A DNA stretch of 64,000 bases from Haematococcus lacustris. Taxonomy: Eukaryota > Chlorophyta > Chlorophyceae > Chlamydomonadales > Haematococcaceae. Shown one piece after another: positions 52,562-63,482 of this stretch (the stretch's first letter is position 1; each line of letters starts with the position of its first letter). The notes beneath the pieces were generated by a model, which had not been told where the DNA came from, ran no database searches, and was given only the letters and a program-made list of their open reading frames with translations. The position numbers were made by a program, and so were the translations under genes. Location: contig JASKMD010000028.1 in NCBI GenBank assembly GCA_030144725.1, positions 6,539,959 through 6,603,958 on the forward strand. Reading direction: 5' to 3'.

Positions 52562-52833
52562 ATCTGTACAGATACGCTATGTAGCTATCTGTACAGATGT
52601 CTGCAAAGCTATCTGTACAGATGTGTATTGTTATCTGTACAGATGCCTTCTTAGCTATCTGTACAGATGCCCCTTTCAGCTATCTGTACAGATGCCTCTG
52701 AGCTATCTGTACAGATGCCTCTGAGCTATCTGTACAGATGCTTCTTTGCTATCTGTACAGATGCTTGCTTTGCTATCTGTACAGACGCTTGTTTTGCTAT
52801 CTGTACAGACGCTTGTTTGAGTATCTGTTCGGA
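52562..52833. repeat. Left subterminal array of ATCTGTACAGAT
   Basis: Nine perfect copies of the 12-bp palindrome (starts 52562, 52587, 52611, 52633, 52657, 52682, 52705, 52728, 52751), then two ending ACAGAC (52775, 52799) and a degenerate one near 52822. Start-to-start spacing is about 22-25 bp, close to two helical turns. Confidence 0.93.
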
Positions 52834-52856
52834 CGCTTGTTACATATCTCCTTGTC

Positions 52857-53150
52857 CAAACACCCCGCAACACCTCGCTACAACCCCGCAAAACACATGC
52901 ATTGACGCTCAAACACCTCGCAACACCTCGCTACACCCCCGCAAAACACATGTGTTGACGCTCAAACACCCCGCAACACCCCCGCAACACACATGTATTG
53001 ACACCCAAACACCCCGCAACACATCGCTACGGGACTCGCAAGCACATGTATTGACACCCAAACATTCCGCAACACCCCCGCAAAACACATGTTCAACACC
53101 CAAACACCCCGCAACACCTCACTTCGCTACTCCTATACACATGTCTTAGT
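52857..53150. repeat. 42-53-bp minisatellite (CAAACACCCCGCAACACC)
   Basis: Six units beginning CAAACACCCCGCAACACC and ending near ACACATGTATTGACAC. Confidence 0.85.
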
Positions 53151-54130
53151 CCACCATCACCCGGAGACACCTCCCTATGGGAATGCTAAGCATATGGGTT
53201 AATGCATCAACGACTTGCAACAACTCCGCATAAGGTGACAAGGTGACAACACCATACAACACCAACAATGACATCACCAACACCAACAACACCAACAACA
53301 AGACCACCACACCACACACACACCATGGTGACAACACAACAACACAACGATGGGTACAAGGTGACAACGTGACAACAAGGATGGACGCTACAACAAGCGT
53401 GATGCTACAACTCTTCTTGGTGATGTACTACACCGGGTGCAACTTCATAGCCTCCTCTTATGTGCTCCCGCTATCCTTCACCCACCACACTACCATTGAC
53501 GCCCACCTACCACACCTATGCCATGTCGCACAACAAGCACGGGCTGACAACCATCCACCTATCGTCCCCTTAGGAGAGGGATGGGTAGGGTCATTGTGGT
53601 GTGTGGGCATGGCATGGCATGGGTGGGCTGGGTGGGCTGCTACTACGGGATCCCACTCCAAGCTGCCCACTCCATGTTGCCCGCTCCGAGTTGCTACGCC
53701 AAGGGTAGGGTAGGGAGAGGGCTACTATGCCAAGGGTAGGGTAGGGAGAGGGCTGCAGCGTGTCGTGAAGCGGGGGTGGGAAAGGGGGGAGGTAGGTGGG
53801 GTGGTAGACTTGGAGGTGGTGGGACAGGGTAGGGTAGGGGGAAGGGGGAAGGGGGAAGGGTAAAGGAGGAAGGGGGGGGAAGGGGGGAGGGCTGACCGTG
53901 GGACCTGCAGTAAACAAGGGGCATCTTTGCGGTAACGCTGGGCGGCGGACCACTCATGTGCAAGGGCTGGCCACTCACAGTTTGCTAGCGCCTCTTCCAT
54001 ACCTACTTGGCATCGCCTCCATGGCTGCCGCTCCTGGCTGCTCCTGCGCTCCATGCACCTGCTTCTTGTGGTAGGGTGATGAAGGAGGTGGTGGTGGGTG
54101 GGGGAGGGGAGGGGAGGGGAGGAGAGGGGC

Positions 54131-54650
54131 TGGGTTGGGCTGGGCTGGGCTGGGCTGGGCTGGGCTGGGCTGGGTTGGGTTGGGTTGGGTTGGGTTGGGT
54201 TGGGCTGGGCTGGGCTGGGCTGGGCTGGGCTGGGCTGGGTTGGGTTGGGTTGGGTTGGGTTGGGTGGGGTTGGGTTGGGTTGGGTTGGGTTGGGTTGGGT
54301 TGGGTTGGGTTGGGTTGGGTTGGGTTGGGTTGGGTTGGGTTGGGCTGGGCTGGGCTGGGCTGGGCTGGGCTGGGCTGGGCTGGGCTGGGCTGGGCTGGGC
54401 TGGGCTGGGCTGGGCTGGGCTGGGCTGGGCTGGGCTGGGCTGGGCTGGGCTGGGCTGGGCTGGGCTGGGCTGGGCTGGGCTGGGCTGGGCTGGGCTGGGC
54501 TGGGCTGGGCTGGGCTGGGCTGGGCTGGGCTGGGCTGGGCTGGGCTGGGCTGGGCTGGGCTGGGCTGGGCTGGGCTGGGCTGGGCTGGGCTGGGCTGGGC
54601 TGGGCTGGGCTGGACGGGGCGGGGCGGGGCGGGGCGGGGCGGGGCGGGGC
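54131..54650. repeat. TGGGC/TGGGT pentanucleotide array, ~96 units, then GGGGC run
   Basis: Blocks of TGGGC and TGGGT alternate on the left (54131-54345), then about 53 uninterrupted TGGGC units, ending in about seven GGGGC units. Frames in all phases stay open (GWAGL-type repeats) and are not genes. Confidence 0.95.
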
Positions 54651-55373
54651 GGCTCCTGGCTGCTGCCGCCTTGCCTACGCCGCTGCCGCCTTGCCTGCAA
54701 TCACCAAGCATGCTACACATGTGATGCTCATGGTTAAGGCTGCAACCACACTGCTAGCAAGCATAGAGGCATAGTTGCAACAGCCTGTGCTGATGCCACA
54801 CACTTGTTGCTTAGCGTCATGCCATATAGCATCTGAACGCAATCAACATAGCACTCCCGGGCTTTCCTTGCTTCCCTTGCTCCTCCGCTCTGGGGTACGG
54901 GCTCCGGGCTTCTCTTGGGTTGCGCCTCCTAGCTGTTTGCTACTCCTAGCTGCTGCTCTTGGCGTCTGATAATGGCTGCTCCTCCAACCTGCACTTGCAC
55001 AAGCAACGCATGACACATTGATGTTATGCGATCGCACCTGTAGTCTTTGTACATTCTCTTGCTTCCCTTGCTCCACCGATCCGCGCCTCCCTTGCTCCTC
55101 CGATCCCACTGCACATCGCCGCGCCTCCTGGCTACGACTTGTTCATGCTCGTTGATCCTGAGTACCTCTACCTCCTAGTCGCGCCTCCTCTTTGTGACTG
55201 GTCGCGGATGGCTGCGAGGCTGAGTCTTATGGTGGCTAGGATGGGGGGCTACTTCGCGAAACCGCGACTCTAAGCCTAGTTGTAAGGCTACTCGTAGCTG
55301 ATCGTGGCTCCTTTGAGGAATGGTCGTAGTATGCATGCGGTTTGGCTGCATGGTACTTCAAATGCCAAGGTGT

Positions 55374-56284
55374 GCGTCTGTACAGATAGCGTAAGTGAGC
55401 ATCTGTACAGATAGCGAGGTGTGCGTCTGTACAGATAGCGACCGTCATCATCTGTACAGATACTCCGCCAACAATCTGTACAGATGCTTCCTTTCGCTAT
55501 CTGTACAGATAACTATTTTACCATCTGTACAGACGGACCTTTAAATATCTGTACAGATAGCACTTGTCGACATCTGTACAGATGCTACCCTTGCTATCTG
55601 TACAGATTTGTTTTTTGCGGCATCTGTACAGATGCTAATTTATAATCTGTACAGATGCTAAAATTAACAATCTGTACAAATAAATACCCCGGCATCTGTA
55701 CAGATGCACCTATAAATATCTGTACAGATAGCACTTGTCGACATCTGTACAGATGCTACCCTTGCTATCTGTACAGATTTTTTTTTTGCGGCATCTGTAC
55801 AGATGCTAATTTATAATCTGTACAGATGCTAAAATTAACAATCTGTACAGATAAATACCCCGGCATCTGTACAGATGCACCTTTAAATATCTGTACAGAT
55901 AGCACTTGTCGACATCTGTACAGATGTTACCCTTCCTATCTGTACAGATTTATTTTGGGCGGCATCTGTACAGATGCTAATTTATAATCTGTACAGATGC
56001 TAAAACTCGCCATCTGTACAGATAAATACCCCAGGCATCTGTACAGACAACCACTCAACATCTGTACAGATGTCATCTTAATGCTATCTGTACAGATTTA
56101 CCTATAAATATCTGTACAGATGCACGTATCTGTACAGATATCCCAAAATAATCTGTACAGATGACAATAAATGGTATCCGTACAGATGCAAGGAAGGCAT
56201 CTGTACAGATGCCGCATATCCTTGTGGCCATCGACAAGCATCTGTACAGATGGCAGGCCCATTATACGGGCATCTGTACAGATT
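55374..56284. repeat. Right subterminal array of ATCTGTACAGAT, ~37 copies
   Basis: About 37 copies of the palindrome or one-base variants spaced 15-30 bp. Within 55546-56030 a higher-order unit of about 170 bp repeats three times, recognisable by GCACTTGTCGAC at 55560, 55731 and 55901. Confidence 0.93.
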
Positions 56285-56460
56285 CCCAAAAAGGGGGGGG
56301 GACCTCGCGCGCGGATCGATGTATCTTCGCAACCGCTGCGAGTTAGGACTTCATTCAAGAGCGAGGTCCCCCTTAAACTCAACGATCTATCGTTCTATCG
56401 GAGCAGAAAGTCCTTCCGATGCAAAAAAGGCCCCCGCGTCGGCCTTATTTATCGTGAGTG

Positions 56461-56533
56461 TACATCTCGGAGGAGCTGGTGCAGTGGCAGATGGACAGCG
56501 CCATCCAGGGGGTGCTGCCAGGGCCCACCGACC
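56461..56533 (+). pseudogene. LINE endonuclease fragment, right part
   Basis: Continuation of 52054-52415 after the 4-kb element (YISEELVQWQMDSAIQGVLP), ending at PTDH where Copia begins. Confidence 0.8.
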
Positions 56534-56821
56534 ATGCTTGATCAGCGACAATTCATCAATGAGCTGGTCACCACACATAGCATGTCGTCATCACACAGCA
56601 AGGCAGTGCCCATGGCACCAACCATTAAGCTAGTCAGGGAGGGAGACCCACTTGACACCTCAGTGCACCATTACAGCGCCTTGGTAGGTATCCTGCTGTA
56701 CCTCACATGCTGCACACGCCCAGACATTGCTTTTGCAGTGGGTGCTCTGGCTAGGCACATGTCATCACCCACCAAGCAGCATTGGGCAGCCGCATGCAAT
56801 GTGTTGAGCTACCTTTTTTGT
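56534..56821 (+). pseudogene. Copia RT/RNase H junction fragment, third copy
   Basis: Nearly identical to 44231-44518, with the same junctions on both sides. Confidence 0.82.
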
Positions 56822-56828
56822 TTTAGAG

Positions 56829-57815
56829 GGGGCCTTACCCAGCAACCCCAAGTGCCCCGGGGAGCGCGGAGAGGCTGATAGGGGAAAACTGGCAAGGGAG
56901 CCAGTGGCAACAGACCCCTCAAGAGGCACGGGATGGACAGCGGGAGGAATAACAAGGGGGGGAGGGGCGGCCCAAGGGGGGTTTAGAGGGGCAGAGAGCT
57001 GCTGGGGGGGAAAAGGGATGTGGGGGAGATGCACGCCGCGGGGCGGGACAGAGCAAGGCGCATGCGCTCGGGACACAAAAGCCCCCTGGGCGCTGGGCTG
57101 GAAGGTGGTGGGCGTTGGGAAGAGGGTAGAGAGCAAGGGTCGGGTAAGGCGTGGGCGATCCAAAACCATCAAAGAAGCCACGGCGGGGCAGGTCAGGAGG
57201 GCGTGGGTTAGAGTCTCCAGGTGCCCCGGCGGGCAGAAGCGGCAGGCGGACGGGCCCGGGGCAGCCGTACCCTTGAGGATGTGGCCCCACAAGGCCCCCA
57301 CCATGAGGCTGGCGTGAAGCACCCGCCAGGCCACGATGACATGCTCCCGGCGGAGGGTGGGGTCTAGCAGCTCCTTCCACACCTTCGCACACGGCTGGCC
57401 CGCCTGAGCACCCACAACCAGCTGGTCCACGGTGTCGGCCCGGGGGCCGGGCTGAGCAACTGGCTGCCTGCCCCCACGCCGCTGCTGGGCCTCCAGCTGC
57501 CGCTCAGCCTGCTCGGCTGCCCTCTCCCGCGGCGAGGGACGCTGGTGCTCCCTGGCGGAGGTGTCAAGCCAGCGAGGCGGTTGGCTGCCCTGCACCTCCT
57601 CGGGAAGCCGCTCCTCCACATCCCAGCCCTGCTGTTCCCGCTCCCCCGCTGCCCCCTGGTCTGCCACCTGCTGCGCGCTGGCCTCCCATTTGAGCTCCAG
57701 CTCTCTCAGCCATCAGCCACCGCTGCCACCTCCGGTTCGCCTGCTGCCCGGGGGAGGCGCACACCCCACAGCGCAGGCCACAGGCCCCCACTGGGTGGGT
57801 AGAGGGGGTCGGCAC
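56829..57815 (-). pseudogene. Chimeric LINE ORF2/ORF1 fragment, second full copy
   Basis: Duplicate of 44526-45512: in-frame ORF2 finger to ORF1 fusion (open frame 57667-56765). It differs at only a few bases and ends at GTCGGCAC before the tail of U7. Confidence 0.75.
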
Positions 57816-59502
57816 TTTTTTTTTTTTGATGGAGGAGCATTACAAGAGAGAGAGTGACACTAAGGAAAAGATGATAAGGGAAGACTACCACAAAACAAGT
57901 TTCCCCCATACACGAGCCCCAAGCACCCCACCCAAACACAGCGGTCCACACACCCCAAGTAAAGGTCCACACCCCACATGCAAAGGTCCACACAACCCAA
58001 GCAACCCCCTCCCTAGGACAACGTCAAGACACTCCCCCAAACCAACGCCCTCCACCCTAGCTCACCTCCCCAGACCCACCCCATACCCTCCCCACAAAAC
58101 TACCCACACGAGCCTAGGTTCCGCCCCTCGACCTGAAATCGAGAACCCTACCCCCAACGCTCAAACCAAGACCACCTAAGCCCCCGGTCCCCTGACACCC
58201 AAACAGCCCCCCGAAGCCTAGCCCACCCCACCCACCGAACGCCCTAAGCCCCCACCAGCAACCCTGCAGCTCAGGCTGGCTCGACGGGGAAGGGGACGGG
58301 CCACTGCAAGGAGAGGCGAACCCCTGCGCCCTGCCCTCCCCATGCCTAGGCCTCCCTGCTGCCCTCTCCTCCTCCACTCCTCCTGCCCCAACCCTCCCCT
58401 CTACCCCCTCCTGCCCTCCCCTCCGCTCCCTCCTGGGCTGCTTGGCAAACCAGCCCCCCGACGCCTCGGGCCACAGCTGGTCGAAGTGGGCAGCGTCCAG
58501 CTCCGGGTCCTTTCCCTTGAACCAGGTGGAGGGCACAGCGCGCAGAGGCCCACGCGGATGTCCCTCCCCACCCGATGCCAGTCCCGCTTGACGGCCGTGG
58601 TGAGGGTGGAGATGACCTCCTCCACAACCCGCCTCGCCACCTGTTGTGGCTGCAGGGCTGTAGCGGCTCCTGAGCTGCGGAGGCGCCACACTGCGCCCAG
58701 GTAGGCAACGCGCAGCCGCAGCCACAGCAGGCTGTCAGGGGGCTGAAAGGGGAGGGCCTCGCCGCAGGTGGGGCGCCCACTGAGGAGCAGCATGGCGTCG
58801 CCTGAGGGGGGGCGGGTGCCTGTGAGGCGGCCGCACACGTCCAACACCCACTCCCAGGCTGGGACCACGGCGGGGCAGGTCAGGAAGGCGTGGGTGAGGG
58901 TCTCCAAGTGCCCCGGCTGGCAGAAGCGGCAGGCGGAAGAGCCCGGGGCAGCCGTACCCTTGAGGATGTGGCCCCACAAGGCCCCCACCATGAGGCTGGC
59001 GTGAAGCACCCGCCAGGCCACAATGACATGCTCCCGACGGAGGGTGGGGTCTAGCAGCTCCTTCCACACCTTCGCACACGGCCGGCCCGCCTGAACACCC
59101 ACAGCCAGCTGGTCCGCGGTGTCGGCCCGGGGGGCGGGCTGAGCAACTGGCTACCTGCCCCCACGCCGCTGCTGGGCCTCCAGCTGCCGCTCAGCCTGTT
59201 GGGCCGCCCTCATCTGCGGCGAGGGTCGCTGGTGCGCCCTGGCGGAGGTGTCAAGCCAGCGAGGCGGTTGGCCGCCCTGCACCTCCTCGGGGAGCCGCTC
59301 CTCCACATCCCTGCCCTGCTGCTCCCGCTCCCCCGCTGCCCCCTGGTCTGCCACCTGCTGCGCGCTGGCCTCCCATTTGAGCTCCAGCTCTCTCAGCCAT
59401 CAGCCACCGCTGCCACCTCCGGTTCGCCTGCTGCCCGGGGGAGGCGCACACCCCACAGCGCAGGCCACAGGCCCCCACTGGGTGGGTAGAGGGGGTCGGC
59501 AC
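57816..59502 (-). mobile_element. LINE 3'-end unit U7
   Basis: T12 tail, 3' UTR and ORF2 C-terminus, truncated at GTGCCGAC. It is a mosaic: around 59285-59340 it carries the LINE-2 form (GGGGAGCCGCTCC, CTGCTGCTCCCGC), then switches to the short CTCTCAGCCATC form of the composite loci. Confidence 0.87.
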
Positions 59503-61189
59503 TTTTTTTTTTTTGATGGAGGAGCATTACAAGAGAGAGAGTGACACTAAAGAAAAGATGATAAGGGAAGACTACCACAAAACAAGTTTCCCCCATACAC
59601 GAGCCCCAAGCACCCCACCCAAACACAGCGGTCCACACACCCCAAGTAAAGGTCCACACCCCACATGCAAAGGTCCACACAACCCAAGCAACCCCCTCCC
59701 TAGGACAACGTCAAGACACTCCCCCACACCAACGCCCTCCACCCTAGCTCACCTCCCCAGACCCACCCCATACCCTCCCCACAAAACTACCCACACGAGC
59801 CTAGGTTCCGCCCCTCGACCTGAAATCGAGAACCCTACCCCCAACGCTCAAACCAAGACCACCTAAGCCCCCGGTCCCCTGACACCCAAACAGCCCCCCG
59901 AAGCCTGGCCCACCCCACCCACCGAACGCCCTAAGCCCCCACCAGCAACCCTGCAGCTCAGGCTGGCTCGACGGGGAAGGGGACGGGCCACTGCAAGGAG
60001 AGGCGAACCCCTGCGCCCTGCCCTCCCCATGCCTAGGCCTCCCTGCTGCCCTCTCCTCCTCCACTCCTCCTGCCCCAACCCTCCCCTCTACCCCCTCCTG
60101 CCCTCCCCTCCGCTCCCTCCTGGGCTGCTTGGCAAACCAGCCCCCCGACGCCTCGGGCCACAGCTGGTCGAAGTGGGCAGCGTCCAGCTCCGGGTCCTTT
60201 CCCTTGAACCAGGTGGAGGGCACAGCGCGCAGAGGCCCACGCGGATGTCCCTCCCCACCCGATGCCAGTCCCGCTTGACGGCCGTGGTGAGGGTGGAGAT
60301 GACCTCCTCCACGACCCGCCTCGCCACCTGTTGTGGCTGCAGGGCTGTAGCGGCTCCTGAGCTGCGGAGGCGCCACACTGCGCCCAGGTAGGCAACGCGC
60401 AGCCGCAGCCACAGCAGGCTGTCAGGGGGCTGAAAGGGGAGGGCCTCGCCGCAGGTGGGGCGCCCACTGAGGAGCAGCATGGCGTCGCCTGAGGGGGGGC
60501 GGGTGCCTGTGAGGCGGCCGCACACGTCCAACACCCACTCCCAGGCTGGGACCACGGCGGGGCAGGTCAGGAAGGCGTGGGTGAGGGTCTCCAAGTGCCC
60601 CGGCTGGCAGAAGCGGCAGGCGGAAGAGCCCGGGGCAGCCGTACCCTTGAGGATGTGGCCCCACAAGGCCCCCACCATGAGGCTGGCGTGAAGCACCCGC
60701 CAGGCCACGATGACATGCTCCCGGCGGAGGGTGGGGTCTAGCAGCTCCTTCCACACCTTCGCACACGGCTGGCCCGCCTGAGCACCCACAACCAGCTGGT
60801 CCACGGTGTCGGCCCGGGGGCCGGGCTGGGCAACTGGCTGCCTGCCCCCACGCCGCTGCTGGGCCTCCAGCTGCCGCTCAGCCTGCTCGGCTGCCCTCTC
60901 CCGCGGCGAGGGACGCTGGTGCTCCCTGGCGGAGGTGTCAAGCCAGCGAGGCGGTTGGCTGCCCTGCACCTCCTCGGGAAGCCGCTCCTCCACATCCCAG
61001 CCCTGCTGTTCCCGCTCCCCCGCTGCCCCCTGGTCTGCCACCTGCTGCGCGCTGGCCTCCCATTTGAGCTCCAGCTCTCTCAGCCATCAGCCACCGCTGC
61101 CACCTCCGGTTCGCCTGCTGCCCGGGGGAGGCGCACACCCCACAGCGCAGGCCACAGGCCCCCACTGGGTGGGTAGAGGGGGTCGGCAC
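59503..61189 (-). mobile_element. LINE 3'-end unit U8 (mosaic, long open frame)
   Basis: T12 tail. The 5' half (60715-61189) is the composite-type sequence (VDQLVVGAQAGQPCAK), the 3' half is unit-type. Because the TAG stop is absent, a 317-codon frame (61041-60088) with the CCHC finger stays open until the shared frameshift. Confidence 0.87.
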
Positions 61190-61218
61190 TTTTTTTTTTT
61201 TGATGGAGGAGCATTACA
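61190..61218 (-). mobile_element. LINE 3'-tail stub joined to Gypsy
   Basis: T12 followed by only the last ~17 bases of the LINE 3' end (GATGGAGGAGCATTACA), then Gypsy integrase coding sequence. It again follows GTCGGCAC, the truncation point of U8. Confidence 0.8.
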
Positions 61219-62277
61219 ATCCATACTGTCCCCACCACCACCACGGTGTCAGCCCCTGAGCTGGCCCAACTCTTCTTCGACTCTGTCTTCAAATACCACG
61301 GCCTCCCCAAGGTCATCATCTCTGATCGGGACCCCAGGTTCACTTCCAACTTCTGGCAACAACTCTTTGCCAAGACCGGGACCCACTTAAATATCTCCAC
61401 AGCCAACCATCCCCAGACTGACGGCCAGACTGAGCGCGCTAACCGCACCATTGAAGACATGTTGCGCAACTACGTCTCGCCGCACCACACAGACTGGGAC
61501 AACCACCTCACCGCCGTTGAGTTTGCCTACAACGCATCTGTCCAAGCCAGTACTGGCTATTCCCCTTTCATGCTCAACTCCGGACAGGAACCTCACACTC
61601 CTTTGTCTCTAGCAGTGTCATCAGCTGCTCCAGCACGGGTCACACCGAATACCAGCGAGAGTGCCCCAGCCTTCCTGCAACGCATGGCTACCAACATCGC
61701 CGCCGCTACACAACACCTCATCAAAGCTCAAGAGCGGCAGGTCAAGTATGCCAATGCCCACCGTCAGGATCATAAATTCTCCACTGGTGACATGGTTTAC
61801 CTTTGTGACAGCTTCTTTACCCACATCAGACCGGCCACGCAAGCTGCCGGCGCCGCCCGCAAGTTTACCCCAAGGCAGCACGGCCCCTTCAAGGTCCTGG
61901 AGGTCGTCACCCCTGTCGCCCTGCGGCTTCAACTACCTGCTGAGTGGAAATCAGTCCACCCAGTTGTACACGTGTCGCACGTCAAGTTGCACCACGACGG
62001 CAGTGCGTGGTTCCCCACTCGCAACCCCGTACCTCCGCCCGAGCCAGACATCATCGACGGTGAAGCTCATTACCACGTAGAAGCCTTCCGCAACCACCGC
62101 TTCCAGCGCGGTAAACTCCAGCTGCAAGTGAAGTGGCTTGGCCACCCTGAACACGAGAACAGTTGGGTGCCTCTGGCACAACTACAAGAAGACTTGACCC
62201 AGAACGTCCTCAAGAAGTTGTTACGAGCATATGCTTTCCGCACCAAGCAGCCCAAAGGATGGATGCAGCCAGCGTAG
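61219..62277 (+). pseudogene. Gypsy chromovirus integrase C-terminal half with chromodomain (5' truncated)
   Basis: The frame enters directly from the LINE stub at 61219 and ends at TAG 62275. It encodes the integrase core from TVSAPELAQLFFD: the second catalytic Asp in SDRDPRFTS and the Glu in DGQTERANRTIEDML. The zinc-binding HHCC domain and first catalytic Asp are missing. A GPY-type region (RQHGPFKVLEVV) and a chromodomain (about 62050-62250: HYHVEAFRNHR, LQVKWLGHPEHENSWVPLAQL) follow. Chromodomains in such elements direct integration to particular chromatin. The 5' part is lost, so it cannot function alone. Confidence 0.9.
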
Positions 62278-62822
62278 GTTAGGGTTAGATAGGGTTGTTT
62301 GAACACATGCTTGCCTGTCTGTTGTTGTCACACTGTTGTTTGCATGGCACACACATAGCACTTTCAACTGCACGCTTCGGGACGAAGCTCTCTCCAAGTG
62401 GGGGAGAGTGTAAGAGTACACGATTGCACGGTAGGATGCATGAACAAATGCTGTTTTTCTTTTACATGAAGTGCCACGTTGCCTAATGACGTTGTTTCTC
62501 ACTGAATGATGTCGGTAGGTTTTAAGCGAGTTGTTGTAGTGTTTACGGAGGAGAGAAGAGAACTGAACCACAATAGTCCTTTGTACACGGAACACTGTAA
62601 GACACTTGTCTCTCTATAACGGTCGTAGTGCTTTCGCACATACGAGTTCACGGTTCTCCTACGGGTCTCGATAGTTTCGGTCGCTGTTGCTTAACAAGCA
62701 ATAGTAAGCCAGCCATAGCGATCCTTAGCTCCAGCGTTAAGCTGAGACCTAGCCGTAGTTCCCTACTACGAGACTTCTAGAGGCCGTCCTTAGGCTGAAA
62801 GAAGTCCTTAGACCATTAGCGC
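62278..62822 (+). other. Gypsy 3' UTR, purine tract, probable LTR and leader
   Basis: A purine-rich AAGTGGGGGAGAG (62396-62408) is followed by TGTAAGAGTACACG, the expected arrangement of polypurine tract and LTR start (TG at 62409). The LTR end and primer-binding site could not be located because no second LTR lies in the window. The GGTTAGGGTTAG at 62275 is short and not a telomere. Confidence 0.5.
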
Positions 62823-63482
62823 TTGCATTTACGGTTTTTCCGGGCCCACGCATTACAATTGTTGCATCTGGTTTCCCCTTTCACGTTCATCGCAGTGCCA
62901 CTGACCTTCGACGAGGCGTTGGACGTAGACCTTCCGTCCGGGGCTAGCACCCCGCGGAATTCAGCCTCATCTTACAGCCCGTCCAGCCCTTCTCTTAGCC
63001 CTTCGCCAAGCGGAGAATATCAGCCTATTGTTTCGGGTACACTTCCGAACGCGCCCCCAGCTCAGCTCGCACAGCCTGAACAGCCTGAGCAATTTCGCAG
63101 CCCAGCGTTTGCTTTAGTTTCCACGGGTAACCGTGAGGCGCACCAGGCGCTGCAAGGGTGTCAGCACTGCCAATCTTTCAAGGCGGCAGCGGACTACTAC
63201 TCCGGGCTAGCAAGGGCACGAGGTGAGCAGCTCGCTCAGCAACGGGAGTACATAGAGCAGCTCCTAGGCATTGTGCGCAGCCTTGTTGTAGCACCCAGTG
63301 CACCTGTAGGCGTATCCACACGCTACGTGGCACCACCGCCACCCCCACCGCCCCCACCTAGACGCCAGCCAGCACCACAGGCACACCCAGCCTACCAGGG
63401 ACAAGCACCGCCACCTACCCCCACCCACTCCGCCCAACACAACAGGGACGGTTACCAGTCGCGCCAGCGTCGTCGTCTCTAG
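62823..63482 (+). CDS. Gag-like open frame of the downstream Gypsy unit (tentative)
   Basis: 219 codons (first ATG-type start uncertain). Ser/Pro-rich N-terminus, a CQHCQSFKAAADYYS segment, an alpha-helical Gln/Glu stretch (RGEQLAQQREYIEQLLGIVR), then a run of nine prolines and a basic end (QSRQRRRL). Its place between LTR and polymerase fits Gag, but there is no CCHC knuckle and no recognised capsid motif. A second short frame (63492-63674, METIIAAFNALGATMDRIVR) follows ten bases later and may be the true Gag start or a frameshifted continuation. Confidence 0.4.
   Translation: MHLRFFRAHALQLLHLVSPFTFIAVPLTFDEALDVDLPSGASTPRNSASSYSPSSPSLSPSPSGEYQPIVSGTLPNAPPAQLAQPEQPEQFRSPAFALVSTGNREAHQALQGCQHCQSFKAAADYYSGLARARGEQLAQQREYIEQLLGIVRSLVVAPSAPVGVSTRYVAPPPPPPPPPRRQPAPQAHPAYQGQAPPPTPTHSAQHNRDGYQSRQRRRL

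Larger units (their letters stand above)
52416..56460. mobile_element. Non-autonomous 4045-bp DNA element with subterminal ATCTGTACAGAT arrays
   Basis: Ends are CACTCACGATAAA (52416-52428) and TTTATCGTGAGTG (56448-56460), a perfect 13-bp inverted repeat that extends with mismatches to about 20 bp. TA flanks both ends (52414-52415 and 56461-56462) and is single at the empty site 44158-44159, so the target duplication is TA. The interior has no recognisable transposase. It holds a left palindrome array, a ~50-bp minisatellite, a TGGGC/TGGGT array and a long right palindrome array. Stretches 53160-54000 and 54660-55370 contain only short, unconvincing frames. Subterminal repeats plus a CACT terminus recall CACTA elements, but a TA duplication does not fit them (3 bp), so the superfamily is left open. 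Confidence 0.87.
48461..57815. repeat. Segmental duplication, copy B (with 4-kb insertion)
   Basis: Same order as copy A, interrupted by the element at 52416-56460. Copy A therefore gives the pre-insertion sequence. Confidence 0.85.

Noticed and set aside
54007..54774. Three overlapping Gly-Trp-Ala-Gly-Leu frames and antisense Pro-Ser-Pro-Ala-Gln frames
   Set aside because: These are translations of the TGGGC array in different phases; there is no gene structure.
52562..56284. Regularly spaced palindromes resembling a CRISPR array
   Set aside because: The repeat is only 12 bp, spacers are short and many recur, there are no cas genes, and the setting is a eukaryotic transposon; they are subterminal repeats of the 4-kb element.
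62274..62290. GGTTAGGGTTAG as telomeric repeat
   Set aside because: Fewer than two units, located in a Gypsy 3' UTR.
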